Assembly (NCBI RefSeq): GCF_018736085.1
Contig: NZ_CP076134.1
Coordinates: 4,598,501-4,662,500 of the forward strand
Length of the DNA: 64,000 nucleotides
Reading direction: 5' to 3'
Origin: Bradyrhizobium sediminis
Lineage (GTDB): Bacteria; Pseudomonadota; Alphaproteobacteria; Rhizobiales; Xanthobacteraceae
Shown one piece after another: positions 10,002 to 18,675 of the stretch. The notes beneath the pieces were generated by a model, which saw only the letters and a program-made list of their open reading frames with translations, did not search any database and was not told the DNA's origin. Positions within the stretch are counted from its first letter, which is position 1. Every line of letters begins with the position of its first letter. A program made the translations under genes and the position numbers.

Positions 10002-11729
10002 CTAGGCTCGGGACGCCCCGGTGGACAGGGATCGCCGGGCTGCGTCCGACGCCGCGACATAGGCAAACGCGACGGCCGGCCCGAGTGTGATCCCCGGTCC
10101 CGGGTAGGTTCCCCCCATAATCGACTGCATGTCGTTTCCGCAAGCGTATAGTCGCGAGATCGGTCGATTGCTGGAATCCAGCACGCGAGCCATGTCGTCC
10201 GTGACAAGCCCCGCCGAGGTGCCGATATCAGAGGGATAAAGCCGGAGCGCATAGAACGGGGCCGCCGCGATCGGGCCGAGGTTGGGGTTGGGCCCGCCGG
10301 CCAGCGCATCGCCGTTGTGGTTTTGATACACCGTGCTGCCCCGGCCGAATTCGGGATCACGGCCGGTTTGCGCAAAGCCGTTCATGTTGTCGACCGTTTC
10401 GCGCAAATGCGCGGGATCGATGTTCAATCGCCGCGCCAGTTGTTCGATGGTGTCTGCGGTGGTGAGATATCCGTCGGCGACGGCAGCCTTGGTACCCCAG
10501 CCGCCGGGGCGCACCATTCCGAGACCGTATTTCCGCAGCGCCGCCGCATCCGCGATCAGAAATGCCGGGATCGCCGGCTTGCCGTGCGCCAGCATCTCCA
10601 GCGCGAACTGATGATAGGAGATCGCTTCGTTGACGAAACGCCGGCCGTTGCTGTCGACGACCAGCGTCCCCGGCTTGCCGCGATCCAGCACAAAATGCGG
10701 AAACACCGCGCTCGATCCGTCCGCGCGGCGCCGGATCGACGCCGGCGCCCAGAAGGCGGCGCTGAGGTCCCTGTCGCTGATGCGCGCGCCGATCTCGAGC
10801 GCCTTGTCCTGCGCGTCGCCATTCGCGCCCGGTGCAACGGAAGACCACTCCGCGTCGATGCCCAGCGCCGCGGCACGCCGTTCGGCGTGGCGGCTGAATC
10901 CACCACCCGCCAGGATCAGTCCGCCGGCGATGCCGATCTCGCGCGAGGCGCCGTTCGACGCCAGGCATGCGCCGGTCACGGGCCCGTCGGCATCCCGCAC
11001 GATCCTCGCAAGGGAAGTGCCGGTGAGGATGTCGACGTCACGGCGGATCAGCGAATAGAGCAGCCGGCCGATCAGCGCGTTGCCCATCACGAGCCGGGTG
11101 CCCCGGCTCCGGCTCAATCTGTCGCGCGCATAACGCGCCACAAGTCCGGCGGAATGCAGCAGGGATTTGATGGATTTCGTCGACGACAGCAAATGACCGA
11201 TATCGGTCCTGTCGACCATCATTCCGCCAAGCAGCGTGAACTCCGGAAGCGGCGGACGAACCAGCCTGAACGCCTCGCCGAGCAGCCGTCCGTCGAACGG
11301 CAGCGGCTCCAGCGCGCGGCCAGCCACGGCCCCGCCCTCGAGTTCCGAACGATAATCCGGATGACGCGCATAGGCCCGCAGCTGGACCTCGGAATGTGCC
11401 TCGAGGATCGCGACCGCCTCGGGACCGGCCTTCAGAAAACTGGCGCGCAGCGACGCGTCCGCCCGGTTTCCTATGATCTGCTGCAGATATCTTTCGACGT
11501 TCGCCTCGCTGTCGGAGGCTCCTATCTCGGACGCGAGGCGGGTGTTCGGTATCCAGATCGATCCCGCCGACAGCGCCGACGTGCCGCCGACAAAAGCGGT
11601 CTTCTCCACCAGCAGCGTCCTGGCGCCCCCGATCGCCGCGAACAGCGCCGCCGACATGCCCGCGGCTCCCGCGCCGATGACGACGACGTCGTAGCTTGAT
11701 GAAACATCGGACAATCTTGAATGGAGCAA
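10002..11729 (-). CDS. FAD-dependent oxidoreductase (FAD_binding_2; fumarate reductase / ketosteroid dehydrogenase-like)
   Basis: A 575-residue flavoprotein. The N-terminal Rossmann motif is DVVVIGAGAAGMSAALFAA, followed by VEKTAFVGGTSALSAGSIWIP as in 3-ketosteroid delta-1-dehydrogenases and related enzymes. The C-terminus has a second FAD block, GGTYPGPGITLGPAVAFAYV. The only start giving the full Rossmann fold is a TTG at 11729 (a TTG at 11714 is also possible); no ATG lies in frame. The gene heads the minus-strand cluster running to the amidohydrolase. The substrate is unknown; a steroid is not supported by any neighbour. Confidence 0.85.
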   Translation of the reverse strand: MLHSRLSDVSSSYDVVVIGAGAAGMSAALFAAIGGARTLLVEKTAFVGGTSALSAGSIWIPNTRLASEIGASDSEANVERYLQQIIGNRADASLRASFLKAGPEAVAILEAHSEVQLRAYARHPDYRSELEGGAVAGRALEPLPFDGRLLGEAFRLVRPPLPEFTLLGGMMVDRTDIGHLLSSTKSIKSLLHSAGLVARYARDRLSRSRGTRLVMGNALIGRLLYSLIRRDVDILTGTSLARIVRDADGPVTGACLASNGASREIGIAGGLILAGGGFSRHAERRAAALGIDAEWSSVAPGANGDAQDKALEIGARISDRDLSAAFWAPASIRRRADGSSAVFPHFVLDRGKPGTLVVDSNGRRFVNEAISYHQFALEMLAHGKPAIPAFLIADAAALRKYGLGMVRPGGWGTKAAVADGYLTTADTIEQLARRLNIDPAHLRETVDNMNGFAQTGRDPEFGRGSTVYQNHNGDALAGGPNPNLGPIAAAPFYALRLYPSDIGTSAGLVTDDMARVLDSSNRPISRLYACGNDMQSIMGGTYPGPGITLGPAVAFAYVAASDAARRSLSTGASRA

Positions 11730-11834
11730 GAACTACCCAACATGACGGCGAGAGCAAAGATCCCGGATCGTTCTATCGCTCATCCAGGCGGCTAGCAAAC
11801 GAGCAGCATCGGTGGCCCCGGATGAATTCGGAAA

Positions 11835-12188
11835 TCACGACCACTTGTGAAAAATGAAGAACGCCCCCGCCGCGATCAGTGCGAAACCCAGCCCGTGATT
11901 CCAGCCCAGCGGCTCCTTCAGATACAGCACCGAGAAGCCGGCGAACACCACCAGCGTGATCACCTCCTGCATGGTCTTGAGCTGCGCCGCCGAATAGACC
12001 GCGTTGCCCCAGCGGTTGGCCGGCACCGCGAGCCAGTACTCGAAGAACGCGATGCCCCAGCTCGCCACCACCACGAGCGGCAGCCAGCTCCCCTTGAACT
12101 TGAGATGGCCGTACCAGGCAAAGGTCATGAAGACGTTGGAGGCAAACAGCATGAGAACCGGCAACACAGCGGGCGAAGTGGTGGGCAT
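11835..12188 (-). CDS. DMT family membrane protein (DUF486)
   Basis: A 117-residue, four-helix membrane protein with the DUF486 signature (FAWYGHLKF, FEYWLAVPANRWG, AQLKTMQEVITL). This small family is related to the drug/metabolite transporter fold. Length is as usual and there is no operon partner: the upstream neighbour is divergent. Function is not established. Confidence 0.9.
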   Translation of the reverse strand: MPTTSPAVLPVLMLFASNVFMTFAWYGHLKFKGSWLPLVVVASWGIAFFEYWLAVPANRWGNAVYSAAQLKTMQEVITLVVFAGFSVLYLKEPLGWNHGLGFALIAAGAFFIFHKWS

Positions 12189-12393
12189 GAATGTCCTTTC
12201 GAAAGGTCCGCGGCTGAACGGATCGGCGTGGAACCCGGTTCCATCGATAGATCGAATATCATTTGAAGCAACAGATCGGAAATCCGCCTCGATCGAGTCA
12301 ACCGCATTTTAGGGCTGGCGCAGGAAATCCTCCCGCTGTTGCAACGATGCGTCATGCTGCAGCCCTTACTCTCGTCACGCAACGAGACCCGGC

Positions 12394-13209
12394 ATGCAGT
12401 TCGACTGGCGCGCAATCTCCGGTCCGGCCCTGACGACAGCGACGGCGCTGCTCGCCTTCCTGGTCGATCGCAATCTCGTTGCGGTGCCCAACCCCGCGCC
12501 GCTGTTCGTCTGCATCGTGGCGTTCGCGGCTTCGCTGAGCGGCATCGCCTCCGGGCTCACCAGCGCCGCCATTGCGGTGGTTTCGTCCGCGCTGTTCTTC
12601 CTCAACCATCGCGCGACGCCGGGCTACGACATATCCGACCTGGTGCGCATGGTGCTGCTGGCGCTGACCGCGGCCGGCACCGCCGTCATCACCGGGTTGC
12701 TGCGCCAGAAATGGGTGGACGCCTTCGCCTGGCAGCACCGGCATTACGCCACCGCGGAGCGGCTGCGGGCGGCGCTGGACCAGGTCGACATCGGCATCGT
12801 GCTGCTCGATTCCGACACCCGCGCCGAATTCATCAACCGCGCCTTCCGCAGCTATTTCTCGCTTCCCGATGCGAAGGCCGACAGCAGGCCGCCCTTCATC
12901 GCGCTGATGTATCACGGCCGCGATACCGGCGCGTTCGAGCTGCCGGAGGACGAGTTGAGCGCCTTCATCGCCCGGCGCACCGAGATGATACGGTCGGGCG
13001 ATTCGACGCCGATCAACATCAACCTCAGGGATGGACAGGTGCTGCGCTTCAGCTGCACGGCGTTGCCCGACGGCGGACGCATGCTGAGCTACACGCCGGT
13101 GACCGACCTGGTGCGCTATACCGACGACCCCGCCAGCGCCGACTACTACCGGTCGCTGCGCGGCGGCGGCGAACGCAGCCTCGCCCGGCACCTGCGCGCC
13201 GCCGAATAG
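12394..13209 (+). CDS. Membrane protein with N-terminal helices and a PAS-like domain
   Basis: A 271-residue protein. Residues 1-110 hold about four hydrophobic helices resembling the DUF4118 (KdpD-type) membrane module. From about residue 125 a PAS-like sensor follows (ERLRAALDQVDIGIVLLDSDTRAEFINRAF). There is no kinase, GGDEF or other output domain after the PAS part, so it is either a truncated sensor or acts through a partner. It stands alone between a divergent DUF486 gene and a GNAT gene. Confidence 0.8.
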   Translation: MQFDWRAISGPALTTATALLAFLVDRNLVAVPNPAPLFVCIVAFAASLSGIASGLTSAAIAVVSSALFFLNHRATPGYDISDLVRMVLLALTAAGTAVITGLLRQKWVDAFAWQHRHYATAERLRAALDQVDIGIVLLDSDTRAEFINRAFRSYFSLPDAKADSRPPFIALMYHGRDTGAFELPEDELSAFIARRTEMIRSGDSTPININLRDGQVLRFSCTALPDGGRMLSYTPVTDLVRYTDDPASADYYRSLRGGGERSLARHLRAAE

Positions 13210-13325
13210 CGGGCCGGTCCAGCATCGAACCGAGATTGATCCTCTCCGGCTGTGTCTCTAATAAGGGCACGCCATCATCGGCCGCGCGCGCCGATGACGC
13301 TTTCTCCATCCATGCAGGATCACCA

Positions 13326-13787
13326 ATGTCCAGCGACCTATCGATCCGTTTCGTCACCCGGCAGGACTACGACCGATGGCTGCCCTTGTGGGACGGATAC
13401 AACGCGTTTTACGGGCGCTCGGGTGCGACCGCGCTTTCCCCCGACATCACGCGAATGACGTGGGCGCGCTTCTTCGATGCCTATGAGCCGGTGCATGGGC
13501 TGGTCGCGGAGAGCGGCGGAGAATTGCTCGGCCTCACGCACTATCTCTTCCACCGCAGCACCACGGCCATCGAGCCGAGCTGCTATCTGCAGGATCTGTT
13601 CACCAGCGAGGCCGCGCGCGGCAAGGGCGTGGGACGAGCGCTCATCAACGGCGTCTACGAGCAGGCGAAACTGGCGGGACTGTCGCGGGTCTACTGGCAA
13701 ACGCACGAAACCAACCTCACCGCGATGCAGCTTTACGACAAGGTGGCGGAGCGCTCCGGATTTGTCGTCTATCGCAAGCTGTTTTGA
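13326..13787 (+). CDS. GNAT family N-acetyltransferase
   Basis: A 153-residue single-domain GNAT. The acetyl-CoA loop reads SEAARGKGVGRALI and the C-terminal strand and helix RVYWQTHETNLTAMQLYDKVAERSGF fit the fold. The start ATG at 13326 is chosen because the open frame upstream is only a shadow of the preceding gene. The acceptor substrate cannot be inferred. Confidence 0.9.
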   Translation: MSSDLSIRFVTRQDYDRWLPLWDGYNAFYGRSGATALSPDITRMTWARFFDAYEPVHGLVAESGGELLGLTHYLFHRSTTAIEPSCYLQDLFTSEAARGKGVGRALINGVYEQAKLAGLSRVYWQTHETNLTAMQLYDKVAERSGFVVYRKLF

Positions 13788-14020
13788 CGGGCTTTCCGGC
13801 CAAGACTGTGGATAAGTCCACCTGTCATGCCGGCGTAACAAAGCAAGGTTAGGTTGCGCTCGCGTCTGATCAGGTCCCCCGTCACAGATCACGCGCCCCA
13901 AGCGGTCCCCGTCAGTCGCCGCGTCTGACCGGGGCCGCATTTTTTTGCGGTGCCGTTTGTCGCGTAGCGTATAACCCTCGCGGCGCCATCGCCGCGCCAG
14001 CGTCCAGGTTCGACCGCCGC

Positions 14021-14857
14021 ATGATCCGCGTCATAGCCATCGCCCTTGCCTTCGTCGCCCTCACGCTGGTGCTGCTGCCGTTCCAGCTGATCGGCCTCGC
14101 ATTCGACCTGCGGCTGCAGCGGAGCATTCCCCACCTGTATCACCGCATGCTGTGCGCGCTGATCGGGGTGCGGATCCGCGAGGTCGGCCTGCGAACGGCC
14201 GATAGCCCGGCGCTGATCCTGTCCAACCACGCGTCGTGGCTGGACATCTGCGTCATATCGGCGCTCGGGCCGGTGGTGTTCGTCGCCAAGAGCGAGGTCG
14301 CGGGCTGGCCGCTGCTGGGCTGGCTGGCGAAATTGCAGCGAACCATCTTCATCAACCGGCAGGCACGGCATCAGACCGGTGCGGCGACACGCGAGATCGC
14401 CGGCCGGCTGCTCGGCGGCGACGCGGTGGTGCTGTTTGCCGAGGGCACTTCGAGCGACGGCATCCGCGTGCTGCCGTTCCGCTCCTCGCTGGTCGGAGCG
14501 GTGCATCACGCGCTCGGCAGCTCGGCGCACCACACCCACGTCACCGTGCAGCCGATGTCGCTGGCCTATGTCAGCCTCAGCGGCGTGCCGTTGGGCCGGG
14601 CCTTGCGCGAGCGGGTGGCGTGGTACGGCGACGCCGACCTGATCCCGCATCTGGCGCGCGTGCTGGCGTCGGGCGCCGTCGACGTCACCGTGAGCTGGGG
14701 CGAGGCGGTCGCCTACGACATGAGCGCGGATCGCAAGGCGATCGCGCGCGATGCCGAACAATCGGTGCGCCGCATGACCGCAGCGGCGCTGCGAAATGCG
14801 CCGGCCGCGCCGGCTCCGGCCTCCGGACGGTTGCGGCCGCTACCCGCGCAGGCCTGA
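14021..14857 (+). CDS. 1-acyl-sn-glycerol-3-phosphate acyltransferase family (PlsC/OlsA-like)
   Basis: A 278-residue membrane acyltransferase with an N-terminal hydrophobic helix (IALAFVALTLVLLPFQLIGL), the catalytic H-X4-D motif at NHASWLD (His70, Asp75) and a glycerol-phosphate-binding block FAEGTSSDG near residue 139. It makes phosphatidic acid or, in rhizobia, may act on lyso-ornithine lipid (OlsA). No olsB is adjacent, so both remain possible. Confidence 0.88.
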   Translation: MIRVIAIALAFVALTLVLLPFQLIGLAFDLRLQRSIPHLYHRMLCALIGVRIREVGLRTADSPALILSNHASWLDICVISALGPVVFVAKSEVAGWPLLGWLAKLQRTIFINRQARHQTGAATREIAGRLLGGDAVVLFAEGTSSDGIRVLPFRSSLVGAVHHALGSSAHHTHVTVQPMSLAYVSLSGVPLGRALRERVAWYGDADLIPHLARVLASGAVDVTVSWGEAVAYDMSADRKAIARDAEQSVRRMTAAALRNAPAAPAPASGRLRPLPAQA

Positions 14858-14948
14858 CCCGCGCGGCACGGCCGCGCCTTGCGGCTGCAGCGCGGCCGGG
14901 CCACAATATCGTCCCGTCTCGCGCCCCCAATCCGCACAGGATCGATCC

Positions 14949-15890
14949 ATGCAAATTCGCAATCTCGGCGGCTCCGGCCTGCGCGTTTCCGCCGTCGGCC
15001 TCGGCTGCAACAATTTCGGCCAGCGCACCGACCTCGAGACCTCGCGCAAGGTGATCCACAGGGCGATCGACCTCGGCATCACCTTGTTCGACACCGCCGA
15101 CATCTACGCGGGAATGGGCGGTTCAGAGACCGTGCTGGGCGAAGTGCTCGGCGACCGCCGCAAGGACATCGTGCTGGCGACCAAATACTCCAAGCCGATG
15201 GCGACCGACGGCACCAGGCAGGGCGCGTCGCGGCGCTACATCATGTCGGCGGTCGAGGCCAGCCTGAAGCGGCTGAAGACCGACTACATCGATCTCTACC
15301 AGCAGCACGATTACGATCCGCTGACGCCGATCGAGGAAAGCTTGCGGGCGCTGGACGACCTGATCCGGCAGGGCAAGGTGCGCTACATCGGCAATTCGAA
15401 TTTTCCGGCCTGGCGCATCGCCGAGGCCGAGCTCACCGCGCGGCAGATGAACGTCAACCGGTTTGTATCGTGCCAGGACGAATTCAGCCTGGTGGTGCGC
15501 GATATCGAAAAGGATCTGCTGCCGGCGGCGCAGGAATACAAACTTGGGCTGCTGCCGTTCTTCCCGCTGGCCAGCGGCCTGTTGACCGGCAAATACCAGC
15601 GCGGCGCCACGGCACCCGCCGACACGCGCTTTGCCAAGGCGCCCGCGCTGCGCGACCGCTATGTCACGCCGCGCAACGAGGACATCGTCGAGAAGCTGCA
15701 GGCGTTCGCGCAAGCGCGCGGCCACAGCATGCTCGAGCTGGCGTTCTCCTGGCTGGCGTCGCGGCCGCAGGTGTCGAGCGTGATCGCCGGCGCCACCCGC
15801 GTCGAGCAGGTCGAGCAGAACGTCAAGGCGATCGGCTGGACGCTGAGCGCGGAGGATCTCGCGGAGATCGACAGGATTACGAAGGGGTAG
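14949..15890 (+). CDS. Aldo/keto reductase
   Basis: A 313-residue NADPH-dependent oxidoreductase with the catalytic set visible: Asp and Tyr in LFDTADIYAG, Lys in ATKYSKPM and His in LYQQHDYDPL. The C-terminal SVIAGATRVEQVEQNVKA is the NADPH phosphate-binding region. Start at MQIRNLGGSGLRVSAVGLG, which is the typical N-terminus. Physiological substrate unknown. Confidence 0.93.
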   Translation: MQIRNLGGSGLRVSAVGLGCNNFGQRTDLETSRKVIHRAIDLGITLFDTADIYAGMGGSETVLGEVLGDRRKDIVLATKYSKPMATDGTRQGASRRYIMSAVEASLKRLKTDYIDLYQQHDYDPLTPIEESLRALDDLIRQGKVRYIGNSNFPAWRIAEAELTARQMNVNRFVSCQDEFSLVVRDIEKDLLPAAQEYKLGLLPFFPLASGLLTGKYQRGATAPADTRFAKAPALRDRYVTPRNEDIVEKLQAFAQARGHSMLELAFSWLASRPQVSSVIAGATRVEQVEQNVKAIGWTLSAEDLAEIDRITKG

Positions 15891-15943
15891 TGCCCCCCTG
15901 CTCGAAGCATTTGGATTCCACTAGACTAGCTAAAGCTACGGAA

Positions 15944-16243
15944 ATGAATAATTTTCAATTGAACCTGACTAAGGATGTCATTGAGTTGATATCGCCTGCG
16001 GCGGTGGGCGACGTCTCCGTTTCGATCTCGAAGGGACCCAACGAGGTCATCGTCGAAGCTAAACTAACGTCGAGAAACCTTTCTCTTTGGATCTATGAAA
16101 ATGGGGCATCGATCCTGGGAAATGGTATCGACATTCGGTTTGAGGTCGCAGACCATCGCGAACCGTCTGTGCTCGCTGAGACGTTTTTGAAGAAGGTGAG
16201 CGAAACCATTCCATCCGGAGACACGCAGCGGTCCGATTCATGA
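15944..16243 (+). CDS. Hypothetical protein, 99 aa, low GC
   Basis: A 99-residue protein (MNNFQLNLTKDVIELISPAA at the start) with no family I recognise. The gene is clearly more AT-rich than its neighbours, which suggests acquisition. The beta-rich pattern SVSISKGPNEVIVEAKL then LSLWIYENGASI is compatible with a small immunity-type or chaperone fold, but that is a guess. Its last four bases overlap the start of the cysteine-rich gene (ATGA). Confidence 0.6.
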   Translation: MNNFQLNLTKDVIELISPAAVGDVSVSISKGPNEVIVEAKLTSRNLSLWIYENGASILGNGIDIRFEVADHREPSVLAETFLKKVSETIPSGDTQRSDS

Positions 16244-16443
16244 CAAATCGGTCAGAAACTCCGGCCCCGCGCCGCCTCGCCTGCTCCGGCTGCGGAACCG
16301 AATTCACCTGCACCTTGGCGGGGCCGTGCTGGTGCGCCGAGGAAACCGTTCGCCTGCCAATGCCGGTCGATGGCGGCGATTGCCTGTGCCGGGATTGTCT
16401 GCGGAAGGCGGCGGCGCAGGCGGCCGCAAGCCCGCAATCCTAG
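16240..16443 (+). CDS. Cysteine-rich CWC family protein
   Basis: A 67-residue protein with the Cys_rich_CWC signature: CSGCGTEFTC, then GPCWCAEE, then CLCRDCL, giving eight cysteines suited to zinc binding. The family is widespread in proteobacteria and of unknown function. The start is fixed by its four-base overlap with the preceding gene. Confidence 0.82.
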   Translation: MTNRSETPAPRRLACSGCGTEFTCTLAGPCWCAEETVRLPMPVDGGDCLCRDCLRKAAAQAAASPQS

Positions 16444-16636
16444 GCATCACCGTCGTTGCGAGGAGCCACCGGGTCGCGCGAACAGCACCGGATTCCCGTC
16501 CGGATCAAATTCGACGAGAAAGCCGCGGTTGCGATTTGCGCTTCGATCACCTTCCCCCGCACGACGACAAGGCGTCGACGGATGCGTTAACCCGCCAAGG
16601 TATATTTTGCGGCGGCAATCTCCGCGAGCATTCTCG

Positions 16637-16798
16637 ATGACCCGCTTCATTCTTTATGTGTGCATGGCCTTCGTCACCGCCTTCGTCGGCGTGTCCTGGG
16701 CCTCGCGCGGCTTTCCGATGCATTTCTCGGGCCCGGTCAGTGTTGGCCCGTTGCAGCCAACGGTTACCGCCACGTTCGGCGACCAAAGCGCTATTTGA
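16637..16798 (+). CDS. Small membrane or exported protein, probably frameshifted
   Basis: A 53-residue frame with one N-terminal hydrophobic helix (FILYVCMAFVTAFVGVSWA), ending TVTATFGDQSAI. If one A were added in the A-run near 16784, the frame would continue as RYLKPADFEGVAGKMVATVV to the stop at 16887 and give about 83 residues. The original gene may therefore be longer and carry a single-base deletion. This comes from reading the two frames only and is not proven. Confidence 0.45.
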   Translation: MTRFILYVCMAFVTAFVGVSWASRGFPMHFSGPVSVGPLQPTVTATFGDQSAI

Positions 16799-16995
16799 AA
16801 CCGGCGGATTTTGAAGGTGTCGCAGGCAAGATGGTCGCGACCGTGGTCAAGAACGAGCGCGTGACCGGCAAGGCTTGCGCGGGCTGAGGCTTTTCGCTCG
16901 CGGCAGGATCGGCCGTTTTCTTGATCTAGAGCAAGACGCGCCCGCCGTTTTTGGCGCTACAGTTGTTGCGACGTCCATTGACTGCGGAGGTCAGC

Positions 16996-17253
16996 ATGTT
17001 CGTGGTCCGTATCAAACGGTCCAATGAAGATTTCGATTTCAAGACGTTTGACTCGGCGAAGGCGGCGCTCGCCCGATTCAGGGCCGCCCAGAAATTGCTG
17101 ATCGACGGCCGGCTGGAAGGGTGCGCGCTGTTCGAGGCCAGGGCGGGCGACGCCGAGAGCGCCGTGGCCATGGTCAACCAGGGCACGGCCACGCTGATCG
17201 ATTCAAATCTCGGTTCCGGTGCCCCGCCGCAGATTTCCGCACGGACGGCTTGA
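16996..17253 (+). CDS. Hypothetical protein, 85 aa
   Basis: Starts at MFVVRIKRSNEDFDFKTFDS, seven bases after a GGAGG ribosome site; an upstream GTG-type start is less likely. It is a small soluble protein with a strand, helix, strand pattern (FRAAQKLLIDGRLEGCALFEA) and no recognisable motif. It precedes the nitroreductase gene by 56 bases on the same strand, so they may be co-transcribed. Confidence 0.65.
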   Translation: MFVVRIKRSNEDFDFKTFDSAKAALARFRAAQKLLIDGRLEGCALFEARAGDAESAVAMVNQGTATLIDSNLGSGAPPQISARTA

Positions 17254-17309
17254 CCAGCGGAAGACCGGAACGCTGCAAGACGGCAATTCAACGACAGGAG
17301 ACCGGCGCG

Positions 17310-17954
17310 ATGAGTACCCTGACCAAGCTGGCGCTCGGTGCGATGGGGCGATTGCGTCCCAAGCCGGCGCAAGGCGATGCGACGCCGAAGATCGCGCTGC
17401 CCGCCCCCGACAAGGCCGGCGGCATGCCGCTGATGGAGGCTATTTCGAAGCGACGCTCGGAGCGCGAGTTCGCGCGCACGGAATTGCCGCTACCGCTGCT
17501 CTCCAGCCTGCTATGGGCCGCGAACGGCGTGAACCGCCCGGACGGCGGACGCACCGCGCCCTCGGCGATGCACGCGCAGGAGATCGACATCTACGTGGCG
17601 CTGCCCTCCGGCGCATATCTGTACGACGCCGACGCCAACGCGTTGCAGTTGGTCGCGGGTGCCGACCTGCGGCGGGTAACCGGCTATCAGGATTTCGTCG
17701 ATGAGGCGCCGCTCGACCTCGTCTATGTCGCGGACCACAGCCGCATGCGGCTGGTGCCGGTCGCAAGCCGCGAGAGTTTCGCCTCCGCCGCAGCCGGCGC
17801 GATCTCGCAGAACGTCTACCTGTTCGCCGCCGGCAACGGGCTCTCGACCGTGATCCGCGCCTGGATCGATCGCGACGCGATCGCCAACGCGCTGGGACTG
17901 GGCCACGACCAGCAGGTGCTGCTGTCGCAGACCGTGGGTTTTCCCAAGGGCTGA
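17310..17954 (+). CDS. Nitroreductase family protein (SagB-like)
   Basis: A 214-residue flavin-binding reductase. MEAISKRRSEREFARTELP is the FMN-phosphate-binding N-terminal motif, and SAAAGAISQNVYLFAAGNGL is the conserved helix. The sequence lies closer to the SagB-type or unclassified branch than to NfsB. It probably reduces quinones or nitro compounds with NAD(P)H; the natural substrate is unknown. Start ATG follows an AGGAG element. Confidence 0.87.
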   Translation: MSTLTKLALGAMGRLRPKPAQGDATPKIALPAPDKAGGMPLMEAISKRRSEREFARTELPLPLLSSLLWAANGVNRPDGGRTAPSAMHAQEIDIYVALPSGAYLYDADANALQLVAGADLRRVTGYQDFVDEAPLDLVYVADHSRMRLVPVASRESFASAAAGAISQNVYLFAAGNGLSTVIRAWIDRDAIANALGLGHDQQVLLSQTVGFPKG

Positions 17955-17988
17955 CCGTCACGTCGTCAACCGCTCCTCGCGGCGATCG

Positions 17989-18594
17989 TCATCGGCCGGC
18001 GGCGGCGCGCTTCCGCCGAGCCGGCAGTGCGGCCTTCGTCAACGAAGCTGCCGCCTCGCCGGCCGTCTCCATATAGGACGGGTCGCGGTGCAGCAGCACG
18101 ACGGCGAACGAGCCATCCAGCAGCAGCAGGATCTGGCGGGCAAGCTGTCCGGCCTGCGCAATTCCCTCGGCCTCGAACGCAGCGCGCAGCCAGTGCTCGA
18201 ACTTCTTCTTGTGGGCGGCGCCGATCCGGATCGCCGGATGCCCGGGCATGTTGGCGAGTTCGGCCGAGGTGCGCAGGAAGCCGCAGCCCTTCCATTTGGG
18301 ATGCCGCGCCGAACGGGCGAGATTGCGGAAGATACCCTCCACCTTGTCCGGCAACCCGCCCTCGGTCTCGGCGAACCAGCGCTTGAACAAGGCAAGATTG
18401 GGCTGATCGCGGGCGGCGAGATAGGCCGCCACCAGATCGTCCTTGCTTTTGAAATGATAGTAGAGGGTGCGCTTGGTGAGCCCGGCTTTCGCCGCCACCG
18501 CGTCGACGCTCACGCCCCTGATGCCGTCATCGTAGAACAGCTTGCTCGCCGCTGCGATAATGCGTTCACGGGTATCGGTAACGGGCCGCGCCAT
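17989..18594 (-). CDS. TetR/AcrR family transcriptional regulator
   Basis: A 201-residue regulator with a typical N-terminal HTH: TRERIIAAASKLFYDDGIRG, then VDAVAAKAGLTKRTLYYHFKSKDDL. The C-terminal ligand domain (KGCGFLRTSAEL) resembles the FadR/YcdC-like group. It is divergent from an enoyl-CoA hydratase gene across 81 bases that hold a palindromic site, so it probably represses that gene, its own gene, or both. The open frame upstream of the ATG is not coding. Confidence 0.92.
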   Translation of the reverse strand: MARPVTDTRERIIAAASKLFYDDGIRGVSVDAVAAKAGLTKRTLYYHFKSKDDLVAAYLAARDQPNLALFKRWFAETEGGLPDKVEGIFRNLARSARHPKWKGCGFLRTSAELANMPGHPAIRIGAAHKKKFEHWLRAAFEAEGIAQAGQLARQILLLLDGSFAVVLLHRDPSYMETAGEAAASLTKAALPARRKRAAAGR

Positions 18595-18600
18595 GTCGCG

Positions 18601-18627
18601 TATGTATACTAACCAGTGAATATACAC
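18601..18627. promoter_or_regulatory. Putative TetR operator
   Basis: An imperfect palindrome TATGTATACTAACCAGTGAA continuing into TATACAC, with TATA on both sides of ACTAACCAGT. It lies seven bases upstream of the tetR start and 49 bases before the hydratase start. The ACTAAC-N-GT core resembles sites known for TetR repressors of this type. Position and symmetry are seen; the role is inferred. Confidence 0.5.
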
Positions 18628-18675
18628 AACGGCCTGCGCCCCATAGGGTGCCCGCAGGATTTTGGGAGATCGAAC

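Noticed and set aside
13946..13963. CCGCA/TGCGG hairpin with a T-run as terminator after the GNAT gene
   Set aside because: The T-run is in the loop, not after the stem, so it does not fit a rho-independent terminator.
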